Part shown: in pieces, positions 1 to 6,884 of the stretch | Layout: the number at the start of each line of letters is the position of its first letter | How positions within the stretch are numbered: the stretch's first letter is position 1 | DNA from: JAJPHJ01 sp035622315 | GTDB lineage: Bacteria; Vulcanimicrobiota; Vulcanimicrobiia; Eremiobacterales; Eremiobacteraceae | Direction of reading: 5' to 3' | DNA length: 21,013 nucleotides | Assembly (NCBI GenBank): GCA_035622315.1 | Contig: DASPVP010000006.1 | Location: 1-21,013, forward strand | The notes under the pieces: generated by a model | The model's database searches: none | What the model saw: only the letters and a program-made list of their open reading frames with translations | What the model was told of the DNA's origin: nothing | Position numbers and translations under genes: made by a program

Positions 1-1
1 T

Positions 2-742
2 GTCTGCGACGGCCCGGACGCGGTCCGCAAACAAGCGCGCCTGAACTTCCGCCGCGGCGCCACGCAGCTCAAAGCGTTCATCAGCGGTGGCGTCGTGTCG
101 ACCACGGATCGTCTCGAGGACACGCAATTGACGGTTGAAGAACTGCGCGCCGCCGTGGAAGAGGCGACGGCGAGAGATACGTACGTCTCTGGACACGCGC
201 ACAACGTGCGTTCGATCCGCAACGGGATCGACGCGGGTCTCGCGTGTTTCGAGCATGGCACGATGCTCGACGAAGCGACGGCAGCGCAGATGGCCAAAGC
301 AGGCGCAGCGCTGGATCCCACGCTCGCAGTCTGCCACTTGCTAGCCACCGAGTGGAAACAGTGGGGATTACCGGAGCTCGTCGTTCCGCGCATTGCGGGC
401 TGCGAAGCCGCGATGAACGACGCCGTGCGCATGGCTGAAAAGGCCGGCGTGCTCATGGGCTCGGGTTCGGACCTGCTTGGGCGAAGGCAGAACCGTCGCG
501 GCCTTGAGGTCGTGCTCAAGAGCAAGGTGCTTTCACCCATGCGTGCGATCCAATGCGCGACCATGGGCAATGCGCGCATCATGCGCCAGGAGGAGCGGCT
601 CGGCAGTATCGAGGCGGGCAAGCTTGCCGACGTTATCGCGGTGATGGGAGATCCGTTGACGAAGCCCGAGCTGCTCGACGATCCCTCGAACGTGGCACTC
701 GTCATCAAAGGTGGGAAGATCGAGAAGAATCTTCTCGCCTAG
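2..742 (+). CDS. Amidohydrolase family protein, imidazolonepropionase/prolidase-like (5' truncated by window edge)
   Basis: The frame is open from the first bases, so the gene starts left of the window; 246 C-terminal residues are visible up to TAG at 740-742. It matches the metal-dependent amidohydrolase superfamily, the branch annotated as imidazolonepropionase-like or Xaa-Pro dipeptidase. Visible signatures are a QLKAFISGGV strand whose Lys is in the place of the carbamylated metal-bridging lysine, a SGHAHN motif with metal-ligand His, a GSGSDLL motif with the late catalytic Asp, and the C-terminal ARIMRQEERLGSIEAGKLADVIAVMGDP block typical of this family's composite beta-sandwich. The reaction is hydrolysis of a cyclic amide or peptide-like C-N bond; the substrate cannot be told. 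It converges on the molybdenum hydroxylase operon, separated by a hairpin repeat. It belongs to a different subfamily from the YtcJ-type amidohydrolase at 17644-19158. Confidence 0.85.
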   Translation, partial: VCDGPDAVRKQARLNFRRGATQLKAFISGGVVSTTDRLEDTQLTVEELRAAVEEATARDTYVSGHAHNVRSIRNGIDAGLACFEHGTMLDEATAAQMAKAGAALDPTLAVCHLLATEWKQWGLPELVVPRIAGCEAAMNDAVRMAEKAGVLMGSGSDLLGRRQNRRGLEVVLKSKVLSPMRAIQCATMGNARIMRQEERLGSIEAGKLADVIAVMGDPLTKPELLDDPSNVALVIKGGKIEKNLLA

Positions 743-744
743 GA

Positions 745-769
745 GGGGCGATTTCAATCGCCCCCTACG
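745..769. repeat. Hairpin repeat, GTAGGGGGCGA family, copy 1
   Basis: A perfect 9-bp stem, GGGGCGATT (745-753) with AATCGCCCC (756-764), has only 2 unpaired bases at the tip (a 4-nt loop in practice). It is followed by CTACG. Read on the minus strand it begins GTAGGGGGCGATTG. It lies between two convergent genes and could also serve as a bidirectional transcription barrier, but there is no U-tract. Confidence 0.75.
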
Positions 770-776
770 TTGCCTT

Positions 777-800
777 GGCGATTTTCAATCGCCCCTACAT
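777..800. repeat. Hairpin repeat, GTAGGGGGCGA family, copy 2
   Basis: A second tandem copy lies 12 bp after the first. The 7-bp stem is GGCGATT (777-783) with AATCGCC (787-793), followed by CCTACAT, so the minus strand reads ATGTAGGGGCGATTG. It abuts the 3' end of the FAD-subunit gene that stops at 801. Confidence 0.7.
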
Positions 801-1790
801 TCAGGTGGGGTTGGCGAGCGCCTCGAGAGCGCGTCGAGCGAAGACGCGCAGCATCCGTTTTCGATATGGGATCGATCCGCTCGTGTTGTCGAGCGGTTTG
901 CCGACCGCAAACGCTGCATCTGCCGCGGCCTCGAGCGCATCCGGTTCCAATCGTGTGCCTACAAGAGCGGCCGCCGCGAGCGGAGCGTCGACAGGTTTCG
1001 GCGCAACGGCCCCGAGCACGACCCGCGCGTTCGCGCAGACGCCGTCCGCAAGCTCTATGACGGCGGCAATGCCCAAAATCGGAAAATCGAACGAGTTGCG
1101 CAAACGCAACTTCCGATAGGCGCTGCGCGTCTCTTTTGCCGGCGGAGGAAGCGCGACGGACGTGACGATCTCGTCCGGTCGCTTCGCCCACGCGCGTATG
1201 CCGTCGTTGCGGAAAAAATCCGCCGCCGCAACCTCACGCCGGCCGCTTGGGCCTTCGAGTCGCAACGTAGCGCCGTAGGCCACGAGCACGGGAGCTGTGT
1301 CCGATGAATTGACGGCCACGCAACTTGGGCTTTTCGGCGCCACGCGACAGATGTCGCCATCCTTCTTCATGCAATAACCGAGCGCCATGCGCCAGTCGAG
1401 GTTCTGGTTGTAGTAATTGCAACGCGTGTCGAGGCAGACGTTGCCGCCGAGCGTGCCCATGTTGCGCAACTGGGGCGTTGAGATCGAGGAGGCTGCCTGC
1501 GCAAGCGCGGGGTAGCGGCGTTTGACCAGCTCGCTCTCGGCTATGTCGGTCAGGGTCGTCAGTGCTCCTATGTCAAGACCGCGTGCTTCGTCGTACCGGA
1601 TGTAGCGCAGATCGGCGACAGGCTTCAGCCCGATCAGCGCTTTGGGTGTGAAGAGCCGCTGCTTCATGTTTGCGTAAAGGTCTGTGCCGCCCGAGACGAC
1701 GAGCGCTTGGCCGCCATGCGCGACGAGCCGTTCGACGGCCTCGCCGATGCTTGTCGCTGCTTCGTACTGGAATGGCGGGAGTCGCAGCAC
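801..1790 (-). CDS. FAD-binding subunit of molybdenum hydroxylase, 4-hydroxybenzoyl-CoA reductase beta (HcrB)-like
   Basis: A 329-aa FAD subunit of the CoxM/HcrB family, passing electrons between the Fe-S subunit and the flavin. FAD-binding motifs are VVSGGTDLYANMKQ (about 31-44) and TLGGNVC (about 113-119). Between residues 119 and 157 lies an insertion, CLDTRCNYYNQ onward, with Cys at 119, 124, 140, 148 and 157. The 16-8-9 spacing of C124/C140/C148/C157 equals, from memory, that of the four ligands of the extra [4Fe-4S] cluster in Thauera HcrB (C122, C138, C146, C155). Length also matches HcrB (about 324 aa). The start is GTG at 1790, 6 bp after the upstream VOC gene stops, with a GGCGGAGAG stretch about 12 nt upstream. 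It is last in the operon. The family call is firm. The exact substrate is not, since some related oxidoreductases share the insertion. Confidence 0.9.
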   Translation of the reverse strand: MLRLPPFQYEAATSIGEAVERLVAHGGQALVVSGGTDLYANMKQRLFTPKALIGLKPVADLRYIRYDEARGLDIGALTTLTDIAESELVKRRYPALAQAASSISTPQLRNMGTLGGNVCLDTRCNYYNQNLDWRMALGYCMKKDGDICRVAPKSPSCVAVNSSDTAPVLVAYGATLRLEGPSGRREVAAADFFRNDGIRAWAKRPDEIVTSVALPPPAKETRSAYRKLRLRNSFDFPILGIAAVIELADGVCANARVVLGAVAPKPVDAPLAAAALVGTRLEPDALEAAADAAFAVGKPLDNTSGSIPYRKRMLRVFARRALEALANPT

Positions 1791-1796
1791 GTGCGG

Positions 1797-2279
1797 TCAG
1801 CGCTCTCCGCCAAAGCGCGCGAGTTCGGCTTGCAGATCGAGCCGGGCAGTCGGCGCGGCAGACTCGTACTCGCCCCACAATTCCTTTGGCACCATCCACA
1901 TGACTTCGAACTCGTTGCCGTCGGGATCGAGGCCGTAGACGGACTTGGTCGCGCCGTGATCGCTCTCGCCGGTCAATACGCCGCGTTCGATCAGTGCAGT
2001 GCGCATAGCCGCGAGATCCTCGATCGTTGGCACCTGCCACGCGATGTGGAAGAGACCAGTCGCGTTCTGGGGAGCTTCCATCGCGCGCGAGCCGAGCGCG
2101 AGGAACCCGAGGTCGTGATGGTTTGACGAACCAGAAGCACGCATGAACGCCATCTGCCGGCCGACGCGCGCGATCTCCGTGAAGCCGAAGACATCGCGGT
2201 AGAACGCGAGAGCGCGATCGAGGTCGCGGACTTTGAGCACGGCGTGATTGAGCTTGACGTTCACTGCTTTGCCGTTCAC
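1797..2279 (-). CDS. VOC (glyoxalase/extradiol dioxygenase fold) family protein
   Basis: A 160-aa vicinal-oxygen-chelate protein. It has the beta-alpha-beta-beta-beta opening KLNHAVLKVRDLDRALAFYRDVFGF and the second-module motif GLFHIAWQV. It ends in DPDGNEFEVMWM, giving the usual His-His-Glu metal ligands (His of LNH, His of LFH, Glu of NEFEV). An extra NHHDLGF motif resembles catechol-2,3-dioxygenase-like members. I place the start at GTG 2279, which forms a 4-bp GTGA overlap with the stop of the large molybdenum-subunit gene and implies translational coupling. The open frame continues further upstream, but that part is only an antisense-free shadow of the neighbour's coding sequence. Its position between the large and FAD subunit genes suggests action on the same pathway: ring cleavage, epimerisation or isomerisation of the product. 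The reaction is unknown. Confidence 0.85.
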   Translation of the reverse strand: MNGKAVNVKLNHAVLKVRDLDRALAFYRDVFGFTEIARVGRQMAFMRASGSSNHHDLGFLALGSRAMEAPQNATGLFHIAWQVPTIEDLAAMRTALIERGVLTGESDHGATKSVYGLDPDGNEFEVMWMVPKELWGEYESAAPTARLDLQAELARFGGER

Positions 2280-4741
2280 GCGGGAACCGGTGACTTGGGC
2301 TGCGGCGCTCGCACGGCTTTCAAACGCAAGGGCGTTCCGCTGGCTGCATCGAGCGCCTTGAGCACTTTCTCGGGCGTGATCGGCGTCGAGTGTATGCGGG
2401 CTCGGATCGCATCCGCCACGGCGTTGGCGATCGCGGGGATGACCGGATTGAGCGGCCCTTGGCCTGCCTCTTTGGCACCGTACGGACCTTCTTTGTCGTC
2501 CGTCTCGACGATCAGCACGTCGATGGTGGGTGTGTCGAGGCTCGTCGGCGTCTTGTAGTCGAGCAGGTTCGGGATCTTGTGCTCGCCAGCGCGGAACGGC
2601 CACTCTTCCATCAGCGCTTCCGACATGCCCATGTAGACCCCGCCCTCGATCTGGCCCTCGACCGAATCAGCGTTGATGCACCGGCCGACGTCGTGCGCGA
2701 GCGTGATCCGCTCGAGCCGGACCTCCCCTGTCTCGAGATCGACCTCCACTTCTGCGACTGCGACGCTGTACGAGTATGCGGGCGAAGGACCGACGCCAGA
2801 ACCTTTGTAGTCGGCTGCAAGCTTCGGCGGCGTGTACGATCCCGGGCAGGCGAGCGTTCCGAAGCGCGCCTCGCCGAGCTGCGCCGCTTCGATGAACGTC
2901 ATCTCGCGCGCACTCTCGTCCATATTGAACACGCGCCGGCGGGAGAACCCGATGCGTTCAGGCGCGCATCCGAGATTCTCTGCGACAGCTCGCGCGATCA
3001 GATCTTTGATCTTCGAAGCCGCGTCGCGAGCGGCATTGCCCGCCATGAACGTCACGCGGCTCGAGTAGGAGCCAAGGTCGACGGGCGTGAGGCTCGTATC
3101 GCCGTAGCACACGTGGATGTCCATGACGTCGACACCGAGCGTTTCCGCGACGATGGCCGCGAGCATGTGCGTCGACCCTTGACCGCACTCGCTCGTTCCG
3201 GAAAGGATGGTCACGCCGCCGCCGCGGTCTACCTTCACGATGGCCCCCGACTGGGGCATCGGGTTCCAATAGATCGGAAGGCCAGCTCCGCAGAGATAGG
3301 AGCTCGCAGCGATGCCGATGCCCTTACCACGTGGCATCTTGCCGCGCTTGCTGTCGTAGTCCGTGTGCGCGGACGCCGCATCGATGCATTCCCGGAGCCC
3401 GCACGAGGTCACTCGCAGGCCGTTGACGGTCACCGAGTTGGGATCCACCGCGATGCGTTTGCGATACTCGGCTGCGTTCAAGCCGAGGGCATCTGCGATC
3501 TTGTCCAATTGGTTCTCGATGGCAAAGCGCGGCTGCGTCGTGCCATGTCCGCGCTTAGGGCCGCACGGCGGCTTGTTCGTAAAGACACGGCAGCCGTCGA
3601 ACTTGTACGCCGGGACTTTGTAGGTGACCGTCGTCAGCGCACCCGTGTAGTAGGTCGTAGCGACGCCGTAGGAACCATATGCGCCGCCGTCAAGCCACGA
3701 CTGCAGATGGATCGCTGTGATCGTGCCGTCGGCCTTGACGCCGGTCTTGAGCTTGAAGCGAACCGGGTGACGTCCGCGATGGGCGTAGAAAACTTCCTCC
3801 CTGGTCAGCGCGATCTTCACCGGCCGTCCGGTCCTCATCGCGAGATAGCCCGCCGCAAGCTCGTGTGCGAAGGGCTCCGTCTTACCGCCGAATCCCCCAC
3901 CGACCGGCGGTGCTATGACGCGGACGTGGCTGCCGGGCAGGTGCAAGACCGCCGCGGCGATGCGGTGCAGGTAGTGTGGCGTCTGCGTGGAGCACCAAAA
4001 CGTCAGCTTTCCATCAGCGCCGTACTGCGCCACGACGGCGTGCTGCTCGATGGGCGCGTGCGTGTTGCCCTCGAAGAAATACTCATCTTCGAAGATGCGA
4101 TCGGCTTTTGCAAAACCGGCCTCGACCTCGCCGAACTCGAGGTGCACTTCTTTGTGGACGTTGTTCGTGCGCCGCGGGTTGGGATGGATCTGTGGCAGAT
4201 CCGTGCGCAGCGCGTCGTCGATCGACATGATCGTGGGGAGCGGTTCGTACTCGACCTCGATCAGGGAAAGCGCTTCTTCAGCCGTGAGTTCGTCGTCGGC
4301 GACGACGCAGGCGATGGGATCGCCGACGTAGCGTACGGTGTCGATAGCCATGACGGTCTCGTCAGGGCTGGAAGGTAAGATGCCATAGCGCACTGGCAAA
4401 TCTGAACCTGTCGCCACCGCGACGACCCCCGGGAGGGCGAGCGCCTTGCTGGCATCGACGCGTTTGAGCCGAGCGTGGGCGTGAGTGCTGCGCAGCATCT
4501 TACCGTGCAGCATGTTCGGGAGAAAAATGTCATCCGCGAAACGGTCTTGCCCGGTCACGCGGGTGAAGCTGTCCACTTTCGGCATCGATCGGCCGACGAC
4601 CGTGAAACCTTCGGGTTTAGACGGGGGTGCGACGGGCGCTCGCACGACGATCGACGGGCTGACGGTACCATCAGTGAACGGCCGTGCGTCGCCGTCGGGA
4701 TTGGTCGCCGTGGAGACGGCCGGCAGGTCTGCTTCAGACAT
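2276..4741 (-). CDS. Molybdopterin-binding large subunit, xanthine dehydrogenase/4-hydroxybenzoyl-CoA reductase family
   Basis: An 821-aa catalytic subunit that binds the molybdenum-pterin cofactor and carries out hydroxylation or reductive dehydroxylation. The a/b-hammerhead domain starts near residue 53 (KVDSFTRVTGQDRFADDI). The Mo-cofactor loops are VGGGFGGKTEPFAHE (280-294) and SGTSECGQGSTHMLAA (514-529). Near the C-terminus GVYMGMSEALMEEW, LLDYKTPT and EGPYGAKEAGQGPL (751-764) align with the active-site segment. The residue that is normally the catalytic Glu of this segment (KExGEG) is Gln761, encoded by CAA. A roughly 45-residue N-terminal extension and a roughly 20-residue Pro-rich tail make it longer than Thauera HcrA (about 769). 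No signal peptide is visible, so it is probably cytoplasmic. The start overlaps the small-subunit stop by 8 bp. The family is sure; the substrate is open (aromatic CoA ester, purine, aldehyde or N-heterocycle). Confidence 0.93.
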   Translation of the reverse strand: MSEADLPAVSTATNPDGDARPFTDGTVSPSIVVRAPVAPPSKPEGFTVVGRSMPKVDSFTRVTGQDRFADDIFLPNMLHGKMLRSTHAHARLKRVDASKALALPGVVAVATGSDLPVRYGILPSSPDETVMAIDTVRYVGDPIACVVADDELTAEEALSLIEVEYEPLPTIMSIDDALRTDLPQIHPNPRRTNNVHKEVHLEFGEVEAGFAKADRIFEDEYFFEGNTHAPIEQHAVVAQYGADGKLTFWCSTQTPHYLHRIAAAVLHLPGSHVRVIAPPVGGGFGGKTEPFAHELAAGYLAMRTGRPVKIALTREEVFYAHRGRHPVRFKLKTGVKADGTITAIHLQSWLDGGAYGSYGVATTYYTGALTTVTYKVPAYKFDGCRVFTNKPPCGPKRGHGTTQPRFAIENQLDKIADALGLNAAEYRKRIAVDPNSVTVNGLRVTSCGLRECIDAASAHTDYDSKRGKMPRGKGIGIAASSYLCGAGLPIYWNPMPQSGAIVKVDRGGGVTILSGTSECGQGSTHMLAAIVAETLGVDVMDIHVCYGDTSLTPVDLGSYSSRVTFMAGNAARDAASKIKDLIARAVAENLGCAPERIGFSRRRVFNMDESAREMTFIEAAQLGEARFGTLACPGSYTPPKLAADYKGSGVGPSPAYSYSVAVAEVEVDLETGEVRLERITLAHDVGRCINADSVEGQIEGGVYMGMSEALMEEWPFRAGEHKIPNLLDYKTPTSLDTPTIDVLIVETDDKEGPYGAKEAGQGPLNPVIPAIANAVADAIRARIHSTPITPEKVLKALDAASGTPLRLKAVRAPQPKSPVPA

Positions 4742-5234
4742 CGGCGGTCTTCTTACGCATGCGCGACGCGGCGAGCGCGATCGCTTCGACGATCTTCGTA
4801 TAGCCGGTGCAGCGACAGAGGTTGCCCGAGATCGCTTCGCGGATCTCGGTTTCGCTCGGTGCGTCCGAGTGCTCGACGAGTGCAGCGCCGGTCATGAGGA
4901 AACCTGGCGTGCAATATCCGCACTGCGCCGCGCCACATTCTGCGAATGCTTGCTGCACCGGATGCAGGCGCGGTCCGTCGGCCAGCCCCTCGACCGTGCG
5001 CACCTCGTGTCCCTGGGCCTCGACTGCAAGCGCGAGACAACTCAGGATAGGCTCGCCGTCGATCAGCACCGTGCACGCGCCGCAGTGGCCCATCTCGCAG
5101 CCGTGCTTCGTGCCGGTCAAGTCGAGGTCTTCACGCAGCACCTCTAAGAGCGTCTTGTTCGGATGACAGGCACACTCGACGGGCTGGCCGTTGATCTCGA
5201 GTTCGAGGAGTACTTTGGGAGGGGCTACGGTCAC
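4734..5234 (-). CDS. [2Fe-2S] small subunit of molybdenum hydroxylase (CoxS/HcrC-like)
   Basis: A 166-aa electron-transfer subunit with two [2Fe-2S] clusters. The N-terminal plant-ferredoxin-type domain has C46, C51, C54 and C66 (GCEMGHCGACTVLIDG then SC). The C-terminal four-helix domain has C105 and C108 (QCGYCTPG) and C140 and C142 (LCRCTGY). Length equals that of HcrC/CoxS proteins (about 160). The start is GTG 5234; it is the first gene of the operon and has no in-frame ATG at a better place. The end overlaps the large-subunit start by 8 bp. The order small-large-(VOC)-FAD is the Hcr-like C-A-B order. A promoter-like region and an inverted repeat lie just upstream. Confidence 0.94.
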   Translation of the reverse strand: MTVAPPKVLLELEINGQPVECACHPNKTLLEVLREDLDLTGTKHGCEMGHCGACTVLIDGEPILSCLALAVEAQGHEVRTVEGLADGPRLHPVQQAFAECGAAQCGYCTPGFLMTGAALVEHSDAPSETEIREAISGNLCRCTGYTKIVEAIALAASRMRKKTADV

Positions 5235-5258
5235 GTGATCAGCTCAGCGTTCATCTGT

Positions 5259-5274
5259 TTGAACGGTCGTTCAA
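5259..5274. promoter_or_regulatory. Inverted repeat TTGAACG-N2-CGTTCAA, candidate repressor operator
   Basis: Perfect 7-bp half-sites TTGAACG (5259-5265) and CGTTCAA (5268-5274) are separated by 2 bp, 24 bp upstream of the small-subunit start. Form and length are like operators of TetR-family repressors. It sits just downstream of the -10-like hexamer at 5286-5291, so a bound protein would block initiation. No regulator gene is in the window. Confidence 0.55.
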
Positions 5275-5285
5275 CCGCCTGTATG

Positions 5286-5291
5286 ATTTTA
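5286..5291 (-). promoter_or_regulatory. -10-like TAAAAT upstream of the molybdenum hydroxylase operon
   Basis: On the minus strand the AT-rich stretch GTGTTAAAATCATAC stands out from the GC-rich surroundings and contains TAAAAT, one mismatch from TATAAT. No good -35 is visible at 16-18 bp, so an activator or another sigma factor may be involved. Transcription would start within the inverted repeat at 5259-5274. Confidence 0.35.
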
Positions 5292-5310
5292 ACACAAAGG
5301 GCGACCAAAA

Positions 5311-5337
5311 TGTAGCGGCCGGCCCCTCAGGCCGGCC
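5311..5337. repeat. Hairpin repeat with TGTAGCGGCCG head
   Basis: TGTAGC is followed by GGCCGGCC (5317-5324), loop CCTCA and a second GGCCGGCC (5330-5337), giving an 8-bp GC-only stem. The head TGTAGCGGCCG recurs at 19236. It sits in the 128-bp gap between the S53 peptidase 3' end and the molybdenum hydroxylase promoter and may act as a transcriptional boundary for the upstream unit. Confidence 0.7.
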
Positions 5338-5362
5338 TTCGCTGACGGTCGTGAATCTAAGG

Positions 5363-6742
5363 CTAGAACGCTCCGAGGCCGTGCGGGGTGCCGAAGCCTG
5401 TCGGTCCATCGTAACCCACCTTTGCCGTACACAGATAGCTGTTGCCACAGTTGCCGTTCGAGCCGCTCGTGACGTCATTTAGCGAGCTTGCGTGGCTGTA
5501 TGGGTTCGATCCGTATTCCAGAGTCGCGCCGTTGCCGGCGAGCGCATAAACTGCGGCGATGAGCGGTGCTGACGCGCTCGTGCCGCCGGAGACGCACCAG
5601 CCCGAGCAGCCTTTCGGGCCGCCGAACGTGTCGTAGGTGGCGACACCCGTGTCAGGGTCAGCGTCTGAAGCGACATCGTTATCGATGCGCATGGAGCAAG
5701 CGCTCGTGTACGCGGGTCCGAGGCTTTTCTGCCACGATGGCTGGTTGATATAGATGCTGCAGCGACTGCCCGTGTCGGGCCAGACGGTCTCGGACCAGCC
5801 TGTGGCGGTCTGCTCGAGCGTCGTGCCGCCGGTTGAGGTGACAAATTCCGAGGTCGCAGGATAGCCTTCGTTCGGATTGTCATATCCCTCGTCGCCTGCC
5901 GCGACCGTGATCATAATGCCCGGATGATTGAAGTGCACCTCGTCGCCGGTTTCCGAGGAATACTCGTTGCCGTTCCAGCTGTTCGAGATCTCGTTCGCAT
6001 GACACGTGGTGGCTGCCGTGTCCTCGGCGGTGTAGAGATCCGAGTTGTTCGCGGTGTTGGCTTCGATCAAGAGGATCTTGCAATTCTGACAGATGGATGA
6101 GACCATATCCACATCGAGCGATTCCTCAGCTTCCCAGCCGCCTGTGCTGTCAGTGCCCGGCAGCGGGGACGTCATCCCTGACTCATTCACTTTGAGGAAG
6201 CAGCCGTTCGCGGTTGTGCAAGCCGGCAGGGCAAACGAGGAACGAAAGACCGAAAGATCGGACTCGGCACGGGGGTTGTCGTAGGCGTCCACGATCGCGA
6301 CGACCTGTCCGCCGCCTTGAGAAGCCGAAGCTGCGGTCAGCGAATACGCTGACTGCAACTGGGCTGGGGAGTAGCCGGAAGCGAAATCGGATGAGATGTC
6401 CGTCCGCACCAAAGCCATGCACCGCATGACGCCGGGTCCCGCCGCCGGACAGATCGCTTTTGACGGACCAGGTCCGATGCTTTGGGGAACGACAGCCTGG
6501 TGGATCGGCCGCGCGTAGACCAAAACCTCAGCGGCGGCGCTCTTCAAGGACGTGCACGATTGGATGCCAGGCGCCGTGGTCGGAGCGATCTGAGCAGTCG
6601 TCGGCATCGTCGATCCGCCACCGCCACTGCCACAGGCTGTGGTGAACGCCGCGATGGCACAACTGAAGAGGACGAGCGCTCCCACTGCCCAGGGCGTGGA
6701 AGAACTGTGCTGCGTCGCGCTCGACCGGCTGCTCGAACTCAC
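5363..6742 (-). CDS. Secreted S53 family (sedolisin/kumamolisin-like) serine-carboxyl peptidase, probable lipoprotein
   Basis: A 459-aa protein. Residues 18-36 form a hydrophobic segment ending FTTAC-GSGGGG, a weak lipobox followed by a Gly/Ser/Thr linker, so export and lipidation at C37 are likely. The catalytic domain runs from about 125 to the end. E206 and D210 are in GWEAEESLDVD, the oxyanion Asp is D284 in AAGDEG, and the nucleophile is S389 in SGGTSASAP. Probable calcium ligands are around D423 (LNDVTSG) and D445 (GYDGPTGFGTP). After C37 there are 14 cysteines, consistent with up to seven disulfides outside the cytoplasm. The usual long pro-kumamolisin N-domain (about 180-200 aa) is absent; only about 85 residues separate the lipobox from the catalytic core. 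The start is GTG 6742 with GAGGAG about 11 nt upstream. Such enzymes usually work at acidic pH and supply peptides. Confidence 0.9.
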   Translation of the reverse strand: MSSSSRSSATQHSSSTPWAVGALVLFSCAIAAFTTACGSGGGGSTMPTTAQIAPTTAPGIQSCTSLKSAAAEVLVYARPIHQAVVPQSIGPGPSKAICPAAGPGVMRCMALVRTDISSDFASGYSPAQLQSAYSLTAASASQGGGQVVAIVDAYDNPRAESDLSVFRSSFALPACTTANGCFLKVNESGMTSPLPGTDSTGGWEAEESLDVDMVSSICQNCKILLIEANTANNSDLYTAEDTAATTCHANEISNSWNGNEYSSETGDEVHFNHPGIMITVAAGDEGYDNPNEGYPATSEFVTSTGGTTLEQTATGWSETVWPDTGSRCSIYINQPSWQKSLGPAYTSACSMRIDNDVASDADPDTGVATYDTFGGPKGCSGWCVSGGTSASAPLIAAVYALAGNGATLEYGSNPYSHASSLNDVTSGSNGNCGNSYLCTAKVGYDGPTGFGTPHGLGAF

Positions 6743-6884
6743 TTGTGGGTGGGCTCCTCGATGAGGGTGTGGCTAGAGATTCACCGTCGGCGAAAGCACA
6801 TCCCTAGTGACGCCGGACCCCGTCGCAAGCGGACCTTCGGGCCGCGAGAACGCATATGAAAATGAGAGGCGAGCGAGCGAGCGC

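Noticed and set aside
2280..2603. N-terminal extension of the VOC frame
   Set aside because: It lies wholly within the large-subunit coding sequence and the VOC fold begins just after GTG 2279.
2390..4378. Very long plus-strand open frame (over 650 codons) opposite the molybdenum large-subunit gene
   Set aside because: It is antisense to a gene with clear family motifs. The product is rich in Arg/Asp/Val with no domain, as expected of a mirror frame in GC-rich DNA.
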